A stretch of DNA of 64,000 bases, from the NCBI RefSeq assembly GCF_002875705.1, contig NZ_MCZZ01000172.1:1-64000 (forward strand), in the 5' to 3' direction. A program made the translations under genes and the position numbers. This DNA comes from Vibrio sp. 10N.261.45.E2 (lineage in GTDB: Bacteria; Pseudomonadota; Gammaproteobacteria; Enterobacterales; Vibrionaceae). Numbering within the stretch: position 1 is the first letter of the stretch; each line of letters opens with the position of its first letter. Below, piece after piece: positions 7,628 to 17,242 of the stretch. The notes beneath the pieces were generated by a model. That model was not told the origin of the DNA. It saw only the letters and a list, made by a program, of their open reading frames with translations, and ran no database searches.

Positions 7628-9867
7628 TATTGCGCGTTAGTACGAATCTCGACGAGCTGCTCTAGGTTCTGTTGTGAACCTTCAACGCCGTTCAATAACG
7701 CTTCAAAATGCTTGATAAGCTCGGCTTTGTCTTTCACTTCTTTAGAACCTGCACCGATGTTGGTTAGGTCGATAAAGAACTCGTCGAACAGACCAGAGAA
7801 GTCAGTTACTGCGTCATGGTTTAAGAACTGCTCGTGGTTGTAAATGCTTGGGTAGCCGCCCTTCTGCTTATCAACCGCGAAAGAGATGCCTTTCACGTTG
7901 GTAATCGTGGTTGCTTTCTCACACTTCAACATACAGCCCGCTTCAATCGCCGCCTTGTTACAACCTACCGTTCTTTGGAAGAAACACTGACGGCTGGTCA
8001 TCATCAAGATTGGGTGATAAATGCTGTAGAACAGTTTGAAGTTCTCTGGACGGCGAATATGACGAATCTGACCTTTGTTGATCTCATTCGAAATGAATGC
8101 ACCTGAACAGTTCAGTTCTTCTTTCAACGTAACCAATGCATGAGAGTTCGTCGTGTTCATGAACGGACCTGCAACCCACTCAATGCCCATCTCGTAAGCT
8201 TTGTAAGCAATACCCGTGTTGTTAGTCAAGATACGAGCTGGCTTGATCTCTTCAAGAATACGAACCGCTTCGTCGTAATCTTTGCCGATCAATACCGCTG
8301 GGAACCAAGGAATCAAACGTGGGTTTGCTGCCAAGATGTCGATGTATTTGTTACAACGCTTCTTGAAGCTTTCAGGCAGTTTGAAGTAAACATCCGCATC
8401 AGTCACGTCACATAGGTGTAAGTCTTCTACATCCGCGATAAGCATCGACATGGTCGGTTTTTCGTTCACTTTAGGGTGCTGAGGCAGTGCTGGCACTTCA
8501 ACGTGCTTAATCACTTCCACAGAGCCGTTCAGAATGAAGTCGATCTCGTCTTTCATGTCTGAAACCTCTTTTAGAGGAATCAGCAAGCCCGCATCCACTT
8601 CACTGAAGTCGTGGCTTTCTAGCGTGTGAACCGCACTCTTCACGTTTTTAAAACGCTTCTCAAGTAGCTCTTGAGTGATTGCCTTCTCTTCAACCGCTTT
8701 CAATAGCGATTTAGATTGAAGGGTAAAATTCTCTTTTGGCGTGTTGACTGTCACCGTAAATGGTTGACCCACTTTTGCGTTGAACGACAGTGCTACTGGT
8801 GTCTTGCGAATATCAAGGAACTCGATCTTTTCACGCATCTCGTTACCAAGAACGTCTTTCGCTTGGTGAAGTTCGTTGGTCACTTCTTGAATCTGTACTA
8901 CCGAGATTTCGTTGTTCTGCTCCGTCGCTTTCTCAACTGCGTAGTTCATGCTGTTGTCACGCGGGTTATCGATGAACATGTCTTTCGTCAGGTTGCCCTT
9001 TAGGAAAGAGTTGGTGAAATCTCGGTTGAATACTTTGTGCAGGTTCGAATCGTCTTCGATCAACAAACCACTCTCTACAAAGCTATCAATCTGTTTGCGC
9101 CACGTATCAACCACTGTGTATACGTAGTGTGCGCCTTTAATTCGGCCTTCTACTTTCAATGAGTCAACTTTCGCGTCAACCAACTCAGGTAGGTCGTAGT
9201 AAGCTGAGTTATCTTTCAGGTTAAGTGGGAACTTGTTGCCCGCGTTGGTGATTTCGTATTCATCACGACACGCTTGGCTACAACGGCCACGGTTACCAGA
9301 GTTACCAACACTTACTGAGCTTGAGTAACATTGACCAGAGAATGCAATACACAGCGCGCCGTGTACGAAGACTTCTGTCAGTACATCGTGGTCGTGCGCC
9401 ACTTCTGTCAGCATCTTAATTTCTGGAAGGTTGAGCTCACGTGACAAGTTAACGCGCGTTGCGCCAATCTTAGACAAGAACTTAATCTGGCCTTCGTTGT
9501 GCGTGGTTAACTGAGTCGACGCGTGAACGTCTAGCGATGGGAAATGCTTCTTAACCAGGTTGAACAAACCCAAGTCTTGAACAATGATGCCGTCCACTTT
9601 GGTGTTCACAAGTTGGTTCAATAGTTTGGTGATGCTCTTCGTCTCATGCTCAAGCAGCACAACGTTAAGCGTTAGGAAGATTTCACAGCCGTATTCATGA
9701 GCAAGGCGAATCACACCATTCAATTCGTCTAACGATAGGTTAGAAGCTCTGTTACGAGCGTTGAATGTGTCTAAACCACAATAAACTGCATTAGCACCCG
9801 CTACGATGGCGGCTTTTATCGCTTCTACATCGCCACCTGGGGCTAATAACTCAATTTTTCTGCTCAT
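7612..9867 (-). CDS. U32 family peptidase-like protein (RlhA/YdcP-type)
   Basis: A 751-residue member of the U32 'collagenase-like' family. The N-terminal TIM-barrel-like domain begins with I-E-L-L-A-P-G-G-D-V-E-A and has G-A-N-A-V-Y-C-G-L near 25-33. A four-cysteine set, H-G-A-L-C-x6-C (near 171-178) and G-R-C-S-Q-A-C-R (near 193-200), is typical of the family and in characterised members relates to an iron-sulfur site. A second cysteine group (C-F-F-Q-R-T-V-G-C, then M-L-K-C) lies near 630-655. Known relatives (RlhA, TrhP) act in RNA hydroxylation rather than proteolysis; RlhA has the same large layout. Length is above E. coli RlhA (~650), so orthology is uncertain. The stop lies in a 16-bp tandem repeat. 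Confidence 0.8.
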   Translation of the reverse strand: MSRKIELLAPGGDVEAIKAAIVAGANAVYCGLDTFNARNRASNLSLDELNGVIRLAHEYGCEIFLTLNVVLLEHETKSITKLLNQLVNTKVDGIIVQDLGLFNLVKKHFPSLDVHASTQLTTHNEGQIKFLSKIGATRVNLSRELNLPEIKMLTEVAHDHDVLTEVFVHGALCIAFSGQCYSSSVSVGNSGNRGRCSQACRDEYEITNAGNKFPLNLKDNSAYYDLPELVDAKVDSLKVEGRIKGAHYVYTVVDTWRKQIDSFVESGLLIEDDSNLHKVFNRDFTNSFLKGNLTKDMFIDNPRDNSMNYAVEKATEQNNEISVVQIQEVTNELHQAKDVLGNEMREKIEFLDIRKTPVALSFNAKVGQPFTVTVNTPKENFTLQSKSLLKAVEEKAITQELLEKRFKNVKSAVHTLESHDFSEVDAGLLIPLKEVSDMKDEIDFILNGSVEVIKHVEVPALPQHPKVNEKPTMSMLIADVEDLHLCDVTDADVYFKLPESFKKRCNKYIDILAANPRLIPWFPAVLIGKDYDEAVRILEEIKPARILTNNTGIAYKAYEMGIEWVAGPFMNTTNSHALVTLKEELNCSGAFISNEINKGQIRHIRRPENFKLFYSIYHPILMMTSRQCFFQRTVGCNKAAIEAGCMLKCEKATTITNVKGISFAVDKQKGGYPSIYNHEQFLNHDAVTDFSGLFDEFFIDLTNIGAGSKEVKDKAELIKHFEALLNGVEGSQQNLEQLVEIRTNAQYVQGL

Positions 9868-9959
9868 TTTTGAAGTCGCTCACTTACTTATAATTTTTAA
9901 GCCGCGTATTCTACCCACATCACGATCTCTTTACCACCGTACAACACTTTTCAAACTCA

Positions 9960-10637
9960 ATGACCTCAATAATGCCGAACGAATCTGACCTACCTATCCT
10001 TTATTCTTTGCGCCGTTGCCCTTATGCAATGCGCGGACGAATGGGCATCGCACTATCACAGCAAAAAGTGTTGCTTCGAGAAATCGTTACCAAAGACAAG
10101 CCTAGCGAACTATTGGCCAGTTCGCCAAAAGGGACAGTTCCGGTATTGGTGTTACCCAATGGAGAAGTTATTGAACAGAGTTTGGATGTGATGAATTGGG
10201 CACTTCAACAAAACGATCCTCAAGATCTTCTTCGCTCAAGCAATCCAACACTTAGCCAACAAATCCAGCAGCTCATTAAAACCAACGATGATGAGTTTAT
10301 TGGTCACTTAGAAAAGTATCGTGCATCGGTTCGCTACCGAAACATCGATACTGAACAGCGTCGACAAGCCTGCGAAACCTTCATTAGTCAGTTAGAAGCG
10401 CAACTCACTAATCAGTCCTACTTGTTTGGAGAAACACCAAGCTTAGCCGATTTTGCAGTGATGCCTTTTGTCAGCCAGTTTGTGCGAGTCGAAAAGAAGT
10501 GGTTTGTGAAATCTGAATATCAAAACGTTGGACGTTGGTTAAGAGCGCACCTTGAAAGTAAGCTCTACACCCAAGTAATGAAGCAATACCCTTTGTGGAA
10601 TGAAACCAAGCAAGATTCTGTTTTTGGATGGAACTAA
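9960..10637 (+). CDS. Glutathione S-transferase family protein
   Basis: A 225-residue protein with an N-terminal thioredoxin-like domain opening L-P-I-L-Y-S-L-R-R-C-P-Y-A-M-R. The C-P-Y-A active-site motif recalls glutaredoxin-2 or omega-type GSTs with a catalytic cysteine. G-T-V-P-V-L-V-L sits near 60, where the cis-Pro loop is expected, followed by the E-Q-S-L-D-V glutathione-binding turn. The all-alpha C-terminal domain fills residues 95-225. It probably performs glutathione-dependent reduction or deglutathionylation in the cytoplasm. The alternative start four codons downstream (MPNES) is equally possible. It is divergent from the U32 gene. Confidence 0.8.
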   Translation: MTSIMPNESDLPILYSLRRCPYAMRGRMGIALSQQKVLLREIVTKDKPSELLASSPKGTVPVLVLPNGEVIEQSLDVMNWALQQNDPQDLLRSSNPTLSQQIQQLIKTNDDEFIGHLEKYRASVRYRNIDTEQRRQACETFISQLEAQLTNQSYLFGETPSLADFAVMPFVSQFVRVEKKWFVKSEYQNVGRWLRAHLESKLYTQVMKQYPLWNETKQDSVFGWN

Positions 10638-10784
10638 GTCGTTAATCATAGCGATAAATAGTTCTAAATAAGCTTAATTATCTCTAGATTGTTTTGAAAA
10701 TCGTGACACTGAATTACAGGTGGCACCATTGATGGCATATTAAAGTTCAACGAAAATAGCGTTTCACTCAACCACAACGTTAGT

Positions 10785-12170
10785 TTGAAATGTGCTATGC
10801 CCAAAAACAAAGTAAACCCGTTCAACATATCTAATCACGGCCTCAAAGGCTTCTCGGAAGTTTCACTTTTGGTGGTCTTATCACTAGCCCTTTCAGGTTG
10901 TAGCGCAAAAAATAAAACCACTAATACCGGCAACTCGGGGGCGTCACAAAAGCAAGCCTACACTGCAAAAAATTTCTACAGACAAGACAACAAAGTCACT
11001 CTTATTCTCTCCTTTTCAGGCGGAGGTACACGCGCGGCTGCGCTCTCTTATGGTGTATTACAGGCACTACGTAATACTGATATAGAGATCGATGGTGAAC
11101 GTATCAACCTATTAGAAGAAGTCGACATGATCAGCTCTGTATCTGGGGGCAGTTTTACCGCTGCCTACTACGGATTGTATGGCGACAAAATATTCGAAGA
11201 TTACGAAGAAGCATTTCTCTATCACGAAGTGTCTGAAGACCTAATCTCTATTCTGTTATCGCCAAGTTATTGGTTCTCTTACGCTACTAGAACCGATAAA
11301 GCGACCGATTATTACGATGACAACATTTTTGGTGACAGCACATTTGCGGACATTCGACGCGAAGGTGCGCCTTACATAGTAATTAACGCAACGGATATAT
11401 CGACGGGCTCTCGCTTTTCATTCACACAAGAATACTTTGACCTAATTTGTTCAGACTTAAACAGCTATTCTGTGTCGAGCTCGGTGACGGCGTCGTCTGC
11501 TGTACCTTTCGTTTTCACACCTATAGTACTTGAAAACAAAAATGACTGTGACAAATCAGATCATTTGCAGCCTTCGTTTGAAGCCAGTAGTTATCGCAAT
11601 AGAAACCTCATCAAATCGCTAGAGTCCTATAGCCATAAAGACGAAGTCAATTATCTTCATCTAGTGGACGGTGGGATTACTGATAACCTTGGCTTGTTAT
11701 CTGTTTATGAAATGTCCGAATATTTGCGTTTCAACGACAAAGAAGAACTGCAACAGCTACACAAAAACCAATCAACACCCCCTATCGTCGTTATCTCAGT
11801 TGATGCAGCAACCAAGCCTGAGTCTGGTATCGGAAACTCTATTAAAATGCCGACGGTGAAACAAACGGTAGACGTTATTACCGACATTCAGTTGCATCGT
11901 TACAATGACAGCACCAAAGACTTGATCGTCAACGAATTAGAGTCCTGGTCTGAGTTCACCTCAAATCACGAACATCAAGTCGTCCCATACTTTATTGAAG
12001 TGAGTTTGAACAAGGTTGCAGACGACGACAAACGCTACGAGCTTAACCAGATCCCAACCGATTTTACGATTGATAAACACAAAGTAGATTTATTGATAGC
12101 GGAAGGTAATGAACAGTTGGCTTCAGATCCCGCATTTCAAGATTTCCTATCTTTTGACGACAACAGATAG
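10785..12170 (+). CDS. Patatin-like phospholipase, predicted lipoprotein
   Basis: A 461-residue protein. A basic N-terminus and hydrophobic stretch end in the lipobox L-S-G-C (Cys39; four fewer if MPKNK is the start), so it is probably anchored in a membrane. The patatin catalytic set is complete: oxyanion loop S-G-G-G-T-R-A-A (near 76-83), nucleophile elbow S-V-S-G-G-S (near 116-121) and the Asp of V-D-G-G-I-T-D-N (near 290). This predicts a Ser-Asp lipid acyl hydrolase. It is followed 77 bases later by gltS, with no clear terminator between. Confidence 0.85.
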   Translation: MKCAMPKNKVNPFNISNHGLKGFSEVSLLVVLSLALSGCSAKNKTTNTGNSGASQKQAYTAKNFYRQDNKVTLILSFSGGGTRAAALSYGVLQALRNTDIEIDGERINLLEEVDMISSVSGGSFTAAYYGLYGDKIFEDYEEAFLYHEVSEDLISILLSPSYWFSYATRTDKATDYYDDNIFGDSTFADIRREGAPYIVINATDISTGSRFSFTQEYFDLICSDLNSYSVSSSVTASSAVPFVFTPIVLENKNDCDKSDHLQPSFEASSYRNRNLIKSLESYSHKDEVNYLHLVDGGITDNLGLLSVYEMSEYLRFNDKEELQQLHKNQSTPPIVVISVDAATKPESGIGNSIKMPTVKQTVDVITDIQLHRYNDSTKDLIVNELESWSEFTSNHEHQVVPYFIEVSLNKVADDDKRYELNQIPTDFTIDKHKVDLLIAEGNEQLASDPAFQDFLSFDDNR

Positions 12171-12247
12171 TGTTAATCTTGTTGCTTATAAATTAGACAA
12201 TTACCAAACATGAAACACGTCAGGATTTTACTTATACAAGGTTCACT

Positions 12248-13480
12248 ATGGAATTTGAAAACAACATCTTACACCTAGGTTCATTCTTTGCAGTGACCAT
12301 GGGTATCGTCGTGCTATTTATTGGACGAAGGCTTAACCAAGTCATCGGTTTCTTAAGAGAGTTCAGCATTCCAGAACCAGTGTCTGGCGGTATTTTAGCC
12401 TCGCTTATCTTCGCGATGTTACATGCAACTACTTCAATTGTGGTGCAGTTTGATCTGTTTGCTCGCGATGTATTACTAGTTTATTTCTTTACAACAATCG
12501 GTATCAACTCGAGCCTAAAAGACCTATTCAAAGGTGGTAAACCATTAGTGATCCTGCTTGTTATCACTATCTTCTTTATGATAATGCAGAACATTGTTGG
12601 GGTGTCTGTTGCCACAATGTTTGGACTTGAGCCTGTCTTTGGCTTGTTAAGTGGCAGTATTTCTTTAATAGGAGGCCATGGTACAGCAATCGCTTGGGCG
12701 CCAAAGGTAGCAGAAGAATTTGGCTTAGAAAGCGCCATGGAAATTGGTATCGCCAGCGCTACATTCGGGCTGATTTTAGCTAGCTTGATGGGTGGTCCTA
12801 TTGCAAAGTTTCTTATTAAACGTCACAACCTCAAGCCCAACGACGTTCAATTAGACTCAAATGACTCAAGTGACTCAAGTGCAAAAAAGAAACAACAAGC
12901 CCTGACATCATTTCAATTTCTAGATGCCGTGTTAGCTATCCATATCTGCGTTATCGTCGGCGCTTTATTGAATGAACTGATCAGCCAAACTGGTTTACAA
13001 CTGCCGCTGTTCGTTTCTTGCTTGTTTGCAGGTATCGTGATTACTAACGTGATACCAGACTCTTATCCAAGAATATCAGGTGCTAAATGGCCTACGCGCT
13101 CACCTGCAATCGACCTAATTGCAGAAATATCTTTGGGTACATTCTTGGCGATGTCGTTGATGAGCATGCAACTTTGGACACTGATCGACTTGGCAGGCCC
13201 AATATTCGCCATCTTGGCAATGCAACTTCTATTAGCCGTAATCATTAATATCTTCATTGTATTCCCATCAATGGGTAAAACGTATGATGCGGCAGTAGTG
13301 TGTGCCGGCTTTGGGGGAATTTCTTTAGGTTCAACACCGACCGCAATGGCCAACATGTCGGCGGTAAGCCAAAAGTATGGTCACTCAGTGCAAGCCTTTA
13401 TTATCGTGCCATTGGTGTGTGCGTTCTTTATTGATTTAGCCAACGCTCTGATCATTCCTTACTTCATGAGATTGATGTAG
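12248..13480 (+). CDS. gltS: Sodium/glutamate symporter GltS
   Basis: A 410-residue inner-membrane carrier with about ten hydrophobic segments arranged as two inverted halves. The family signatures are visible: S-I-P-E-P-V-S-G-G-I near 40-50, a glycine-rich re-entrant loop L-I-G-G-H-G-T-A near 140, and the matching G-F-G-G-I-S-L-G-S-T-P-T-A-M-A-N loop near 350. A Ser/Asp/Lys-rich cytoplasmic loop sits near 195-215. It imports glutamate with Na+. The ribosome site AAGG is just upstream. The length matches E. coli GltS (401). Confidence 0.92.
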   Translation: MEFENNILHLGSFFAVTMGIVVLFIGRRLNQVIGFLREFSIPEPVSGGILASLIFAMLHATTSIVVQFDLFARDVLLVYFFTTIGINSSLKDLFKGGKPLVILLVITIFFMIMQNIVGVSVATMFGLEPVFGLLSGSISLIGGHGTAIAWAPKVAEEFGLESAMEIGIASATFGLILASLMGGPIAKFLIKRHNLKPNDVQLDSNDSSDSSAKKKQQALTSFQFLDAVLAIHICVIVGALLNELISQTGLQLPLFVSCLFAGIVITNVIPDSYPRISGAKWPTRSPAIDLIAEISLGTFLAMSLMSMQLWTLIDLAGPIFAILAMQLLLAVIINIFIVFPSMGKTYDAAVVCAGFGGISLGSTPTAMANMSAVSQKYGHSVQAFIIVPLVCAFFIDLANALIIPYFMRLM

Positions 13481-13511
13481 TTAGCCTTAATTCCGAGCAG
13501 GAGCAACCAAC

Positions 13512-13550
13512 AAAAAAGAGCCACTTCATCAGAGAGTGGCTCTTTTATTA
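13512..13550 (+). terminator. Intrinsic terminator after gltS
   Basis: Stem GAGCCACT / AGTGGCTC preceded by an A6 tract and followed by TTTTATTAT. It is convergent with the next leftward gene and can serve both. Confidence 0.85.
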
Positions 13551-13586
13551 TCATGAACCTTCTATCAATAACTTACAATTAAAAGC

Positions 13587-14036
13587 TTATTGAATCGCTA
13601 TCGAAATCTCGACTGCCGTTTCGCCTTTGTAAAATTCAAAGTCTGTCGTGTAAGTTCGAACATGTGGGCAGTCTGCATCGTTGAAATACGCCCACACTTC
13701 ACCCCATAGATCGATCACCGCTTGCGGCAATTCACCTTCAGCAGAGAACGTTAAGTACTTACCTGCTTGTATTTCGGTTTCTACAAGCGCATCTAAATTC
13801 TGATCCGTTAACGCATTAGTGCACGCGATAACATCAAACTTGCCCGTAAAGTCAGACTCGTAATTGGTGTAGACACCGTACACTTTTGAATCTGGGGTTA
13901 ACTTTAGAAAAGCTTGCTCAAAAAAGCCCTGCCATAGTTGACCTATCTTGGCTTTGGTTGGGTCAACTTCATCGGTGTTGGTGGTTCTTACAGAAAAACC
14001 ATACGCCTTTACGGCTTCAATCGTTTCTACTTTCAT
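13587..14036 (-). CDS. GyrI-like/AraC effector-binding domain protein
   Basis: A 149-residue stand-alone small-molecule-binding domain (GyrI-like, SHS2 fold) without a DNA-binding domain. The start at the M-K-V-E-T-I codon (14036) follows an AGGA ribosome site; the frame is open 19 codons further upstream without support. Features are the family pattern of a beta strand with I-G-Q-L-W-Q-G-F near 30-40, V-Y-G-V-Y-T-N-Y near 55-62 and W-x-Y-F-N near 115. Such proteins bind small amphipathic ligands or inhibit gyrase; the function here is unknown. Confidence 0.7.
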   Translation of the reverse strand: MKVETIEAVKAYGFSVRTTNTDEVDPTKAKIGQLWQGFFEQAFLKLTPDSKVYGVYTNYESDFTGKFDVIACTNALTDQNLDALVETEIQAGKYLTFSAEGELPQAVIDLWGEVWAYFNDADCPHVRTYTTDFEFYKGETAVEISIAIQ

Positions 14037-14103
14037 CTGTTTTATTCCTAAGCCAATAGACGCTCTAATTGTATTGAATCCAAAGTTTCGCACACTAACA
14101 CGA

Positions 14104-14337
14104 CTAATCTTCTATCTCTTTATGGCCACATTTTTCACACACAAGGTGACGAGAAAACTCATCCATTGACGCGATAAACGGACCGAGGAACCAACCTTTT
14201 ATCACGCCGGCCCAAAACTCGCTTCGTTTTTGATTGGGCTTATCTGCAAACGCACTTTTCTTGCGCACCAAGATAACGACATGCTGTGTATCTTCTCGGC
14301 ACGCGGTGCAATAACGTTGCTCTATCGTGTTATTCAT
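14104..14337 (-). CDS. Small twin-CxxC zinc-ribbon-like protein
   Basis: A 77-residue protein with C-x-x-C at residues 9-12 (Y-C-T-A-C) and a second C-E-K-C-G near 68-72, separated by a basic stretch and a W-x-G-V-I-K-G-W-F-L-G-P-F-I hydrophobic segment. The layout suggests one zinc site formed by distant knuckles around an amphipathic or membrane-touching helix. The same layout recurs at 19194 and 21089. It lies only nine bases after the rof gene and is probably co-transcribed with it. Family unknown to me. Confidence 0.6.
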   Translation of the reverse strand: MNNTIEQRYCTACREDTQHVVILVRKKSAFADKPNQKRSEFWAGVIKGWFLGPFIASMDEFSRHLVCEKCGHKEIED

Positions 14338-14345
14338 TTGACAAC

Positions 14346-14597
14346 CTATGACGCTTTAAATGAGACATGCTGAAAATGAGGGTTGTCGACACAGACATCT
14401 AGTGTCGCTATTTGAGTTAAAACGACAAGTTGTTGCTCATCTTGAATGCTAATTTTAATACACTCTTCGCGGCTCTCATTGCGTTGGGTATCTAATCCGA
14501 CACACTCAATCTGTTCGCCAGACTTCAGCGTTAATTTGATTGGGTATCGGTGCATACACACAATCTCAATGTAATCGTAATCGTTGCAACTAATCAT
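14346..14597 (-). CDS. rof: Rho-binding antiterminator Rof
   Basis: An 83-residue protein that aligns by eye with E. coli Rof (YaeO): I-S-C-N-D-Y-D-Y-I-E-I-V-C-M-H matches I-N-C-D-D-Y-D-N-L-E-L-A-C-Q-H, followed by a strand L-T-L-K-S-G-E. Rof is a small Sm-like beta barrel that binds Rho and blocks RNA loading. The start at 14597 was chosen because GGAGGGG lies seven bases upstream; the frame is open six codons further. The following small zinc-ribbon gene is nine bases away. Confidence 0.8.
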   Translation of the reverse strand: MISCNDYDYIEIVCMHRYPIKLTLKSGEQIECVGLDTQRNESREECIKISIQDEQQLVVLTQIATLDVCVDNPHFQHVSFKAS

Positions 14598-14804
14598 AAT
14601 ACCCCTCCAATTCATCCACCACGCTAATGCGACACGCCATACTATGCAATATGCATATAATCAATCATTTACCTGTATCACATTGATGACCTTCTACAAC
14701 CTAACGGACTTTTGAATTTGGTTTAGTCAGGCTTACCCTTTCACGTTTCTTCTACTCACACATGCTTATTCTTTCATTGTTAAATAATAATCGAGAATAC
14801 AACA

Positions 14805-15170
14805 ATGAAACACATGAACCATTTACACGCGCTAGCTTTCTTGGGGTTAGTCGCTTCAATGATGGCGTTTAATGCGAGTGCCGCTTCAGAAGTGGATGCC
14901 CGCCATTTCGCCAATGGCAAAACCAAATATCGACAGCTTTGTCAGGTGTGCCATGGCGACAAAGGTCATGGTGATGGCCCAACGTCTGCGTCTTTGCCGA
15001 ACAAACCCGCTAATATTCCAAATAAACTCGGCGAATTCTTTACGACTAAAAACGGCTTGGTTGATGATATTTTGGAAGGTGATATTGAGGAAGGTATGCC
15101 AGCATGGCAAGGCGTTATCACAAAACAAGATGCTCTGGATATTCTGACGTACGTAGAAGCGATTCAATGA
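14805..15170 (+). CDS. Periplasmic class I cytochrome c
   Basis: A 121-residue protein with a cleavable signal peptide (residues 1-27, ending N-A-S-A-A). It has a single haem c motif C46-Q-V-C49-H50 followed by G-D-K-G-H-G-D-G-P. The likely axial Met is in E-G-M-P-A-W (near 105). After signal removal it is about 95 residues, the size of small electron carriers of the c5/c552 type. It is located in the periplasm. It is 118 bases upstream of the outer-membrane protein gene on the same strand; a shared transcript is possible but not shown. Confidence 0.85.
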   Translation: MKHMNHLHALAFLGLVASMMAFNASAASEVDARHFANGKTKYRQLCQVCHGDKGHGDGPTSASLPNKPANIPNKLGEFFTTKNGLVDDILEGDIEEGMPAWQGVITKQDALDILTYVEAIQ

Positions 15171-15288
15171 TAAACGCTGTTCCATTCGCCTTTTGAACAC
15201 ATATCTCGGTTAATGCTAGCTGTTCTATTGCGCTATCTATTTAATTGATTACACTCAATTTAATGGACAGTGAATAATACGGAATGTT

Positions 15289-16467
15289 ATGACCTTTAAA
15301 CCCTTGGCACTGAGTAGCCTGATACTTGCTTCATCGGCGGCACACGCCGTCAGCTTTATCGATGAAATTGATGGTCAACTGGATATGGGAGAATACCTTG
15401 CCGAAAATGCTTACGGTTTTCTTCCTGTTCCGATACTGATTACAGAACCTGCCGTCGGATACGGTGGTGGTTTCACCGGTATCTTCATGCACGAATCTGA
15501 AGAACAGAAAAACACACGTAAAGAACTGGCCGAACGCTCTATCGATGGCGGCGCGCAACTTCTCACCCCTGCAATCACTGCGGTCGGTGGTTTTGCAACC
15601 GAGAATGGCACTTGGATGGCGTTTGTTGGTCACAAGCGTAGTTGGAAGGAAGATTCCATACGCTACCTCGGCGGTTTAGGTTATGGCGATATCAACATGA
15701 CCTTCTATCGACAAAGCTCTCCGAATGCATTGTCTCCGCTAGAGCCGAACGAAGGTGTTGAGCTAGGGTTAAAAGGCATCGGTGGGATACAAAAACTCCA
15801 ATTTAGATTGCCAGATACTCAATGGTTACTTGGGTTTTCTCAACAATTCTTCGCACCCACTCTTTCACTCAACAATCATCCTAAAGCGCAAGAGATCTTA
15901 AACAACATCGGCAACACGTCACCGACCTCTTCTGGTTTAGGTTTGATCGCCGAATACGACAGTAAAAACAGCTTCCTAAACCCCACGCAAGGCTACAACT
16001 ATGTCGCGGAATACCTTTGGTTTGGTGATGCGATTGGCAGTGATTACACTTATCAAACGTTTAATTTAGAAGGGCTGAATTATTGGGAGTTAAACAAGGA
16101 GTGGAATTTAGCATTGCGAGGTCAGTACAAATCACTGTCTACGAATGAACGCGTGCTTTCCCCTCAATATTATCCAGACATTGACCTCAGAGGTATCGCC
16201 CGAAATCGCTATCAAGGTGAACACACCATCGCGGCAGAAGTTCAAGTGAGCAAACAGTGGACACCCCGTTGGTCAACGGCTGTATTCACGGGGATTGGTT
16301 ATGCGGGCGACAGCGATAAAGACATGTTTGATCAAAGCTCTCATGCTGCTTATGGCGTCGGTTTTCGTTACCTTATCGCAAGACGCTATGGTTTGATTTC
16401 AGGGATTGATATAGCGTTCAGTGAAGAAGATACCGCCCTCTACTTCCAAGTCGGTGCCGGTATCTAA
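15289..16467 (+). CDS. BamA/TamA-like outer-membrane beta-barrel protein (surface antigen D15 type)
   Basis: A 392-residue protein with a signal peptide (residues 1-20, ending A-A-H-A). The remainder is rich in alternating aromatic and polar strands and lacks POTRA domains. Features are F-L-P-V-P-I-L-I-T-E-P-A-V-G-Y-G-G-G near 44-61, typical of barrel-only D15 proteins, and D-S-K-N-S-F-L-N-P-T-Q-G-Y-N near 228-241, the conserved D-x-R-D-x-x-x-x-P-x-x-G element. The last residue is Ile rather than Phe, slightly unusual. A role in outer-membrane biogenesis or lipid handling is only a guess. Confidence 0.72.
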   Translation: MTFKPLALSSLILASSAAHAVSFIDEIDGQLDMGEYLAENAYGFLPVPILITEPAVGYGGGFTGIFMHESEEQKNTRKELAERSIDGGAQLLTPAITAVGGFATENGTWMAFVGHKRSWKEDSIRYLGGLGYGDINMTFYRQSSPNALSPLEPNEGVELGLKGIGGIQKLQFRLPDTQWLLGFSQQFFAPTLSLNNHPKAQEILNNIGNTSPTSSGLGLIAEYDSKNSFLNPTQGYNYVAEYLWFGDAIGSDYTYQTFNLEGLNYWELNKEWNLALRGQYKSLSTNERVLSPQYYPDIDLRGIARNRYQGEHTIAAEVQVSKQWTPRWSTAVFTGIGYAGDSDKDMFDQSSHAAYGVGFRYLIARRYGLISGIDIAFSEEDTALYFQVGAGI

Positions 16468-16523
16468 TTCATTAAGCTGCGCTTACACGATAACTTAAAA
16501 TGGTAACCATGAGAGAACGACGG

Positions 16524-17150
16524 TTACTTGAACGCTTTCCAGTATTGGTAAAGGCCATCGATATCTGAAGAACACATCAACGACATGGCGCCTTTGATAT
16601 GTTCTTCGCTCCATTCCCACCATTTCATTTCTAACAACTGAGCGATTTCAGTTTCATTGAAACGAAAACGGATGTGACGTGCTGGGTTTGAGCCGACAAT
16701 CGAGTATGGTGCGACATCTTTTGTCACAACCGCTCTACTTGCGATGATGGCACCATCACCCACCTTAACACCACTCATGATCATGGCTTCTGTGCCAATC
16801 CATACATCGTTACCAATCACGGTATCACCAGAGCGTTCAAAGCCGTCTATCGCACCTTCAAACTTATCATCGTCTTGGTAGAAGAACGGAAATGTACTCA
16901 CCCATTGGTTTTGATGGCCTTGATTGCCCGCCATCATAAATACGGCACCTGAACCAATCGAGCAGTAACTGCCAATGATCAGCTTATCGATGTCGGTTCT
17001 ATCCGGGAATAGGTAACGCGCGCAGTCATCAAAGCTGTGATTGTGGTAATAACCCGAGTAGTAGCTGTGCTCACCCACAATAATGTTTGGGTTGGTCACT
17101 TGTTCTTTAAGTGATTTCCCAACAAATGGACTTTCGAAATAGTTTTTCAT
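16524..17150 (-). CDS. catB: CatB-type chloramphenicol/xenobiotic O-acetyltransferase
   Basis: A 208-residue left-handed beta-helix acetyltransferase. It follows the CatB pattern from end to end: M-K-N-Y-F-E-S-P-F near the start, I-G-S-Y-C-S-I-G-S-G-A-V-F near 63-75, M-M-A-G-N-Q-G-H with the catalytic His, S-T-F-P-F and the hexapeptide run V-I-G-N-D-V-W-I-G-T-E-A. The family acetylates chloramphenicol and related hydroxyl compounds with acetyl-CoA. It stands alone with a weak ribosome site. Chromosomal catB genes (for example catB9) are known in Vibrio integrons; no attC is seen here. Confidence 0.88.
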   Translation of the reverse strand: MKNYFESPFVGKSLKEQVTNPNIIVGEHSYYSGYYHNHSFDDCARYLFPDRTDIDKLIIGSYCSIGSGAVFMMAGNQGHQNQWVSTFPFFYQDDDKFEGAIDGFERSGDTVIGNDVWIGTEAMIMSGVKVGDGAIIASRAVVTKDVAPYSIVGSNPARHIRFRFNETEIAQLLEMKWWEWSEEHIKGAMSLMCSSDIDGLYQYWKAFK

Positions 17151-17242
17151 GTTTGTACTCTTAGTTTCGTTCTTTTAGTTAGGTACTTTTGATGCGTATT
17201 TATGGTTTAACTGTTTTCTCTTAGTGTAAAGGCTGCAACGGT

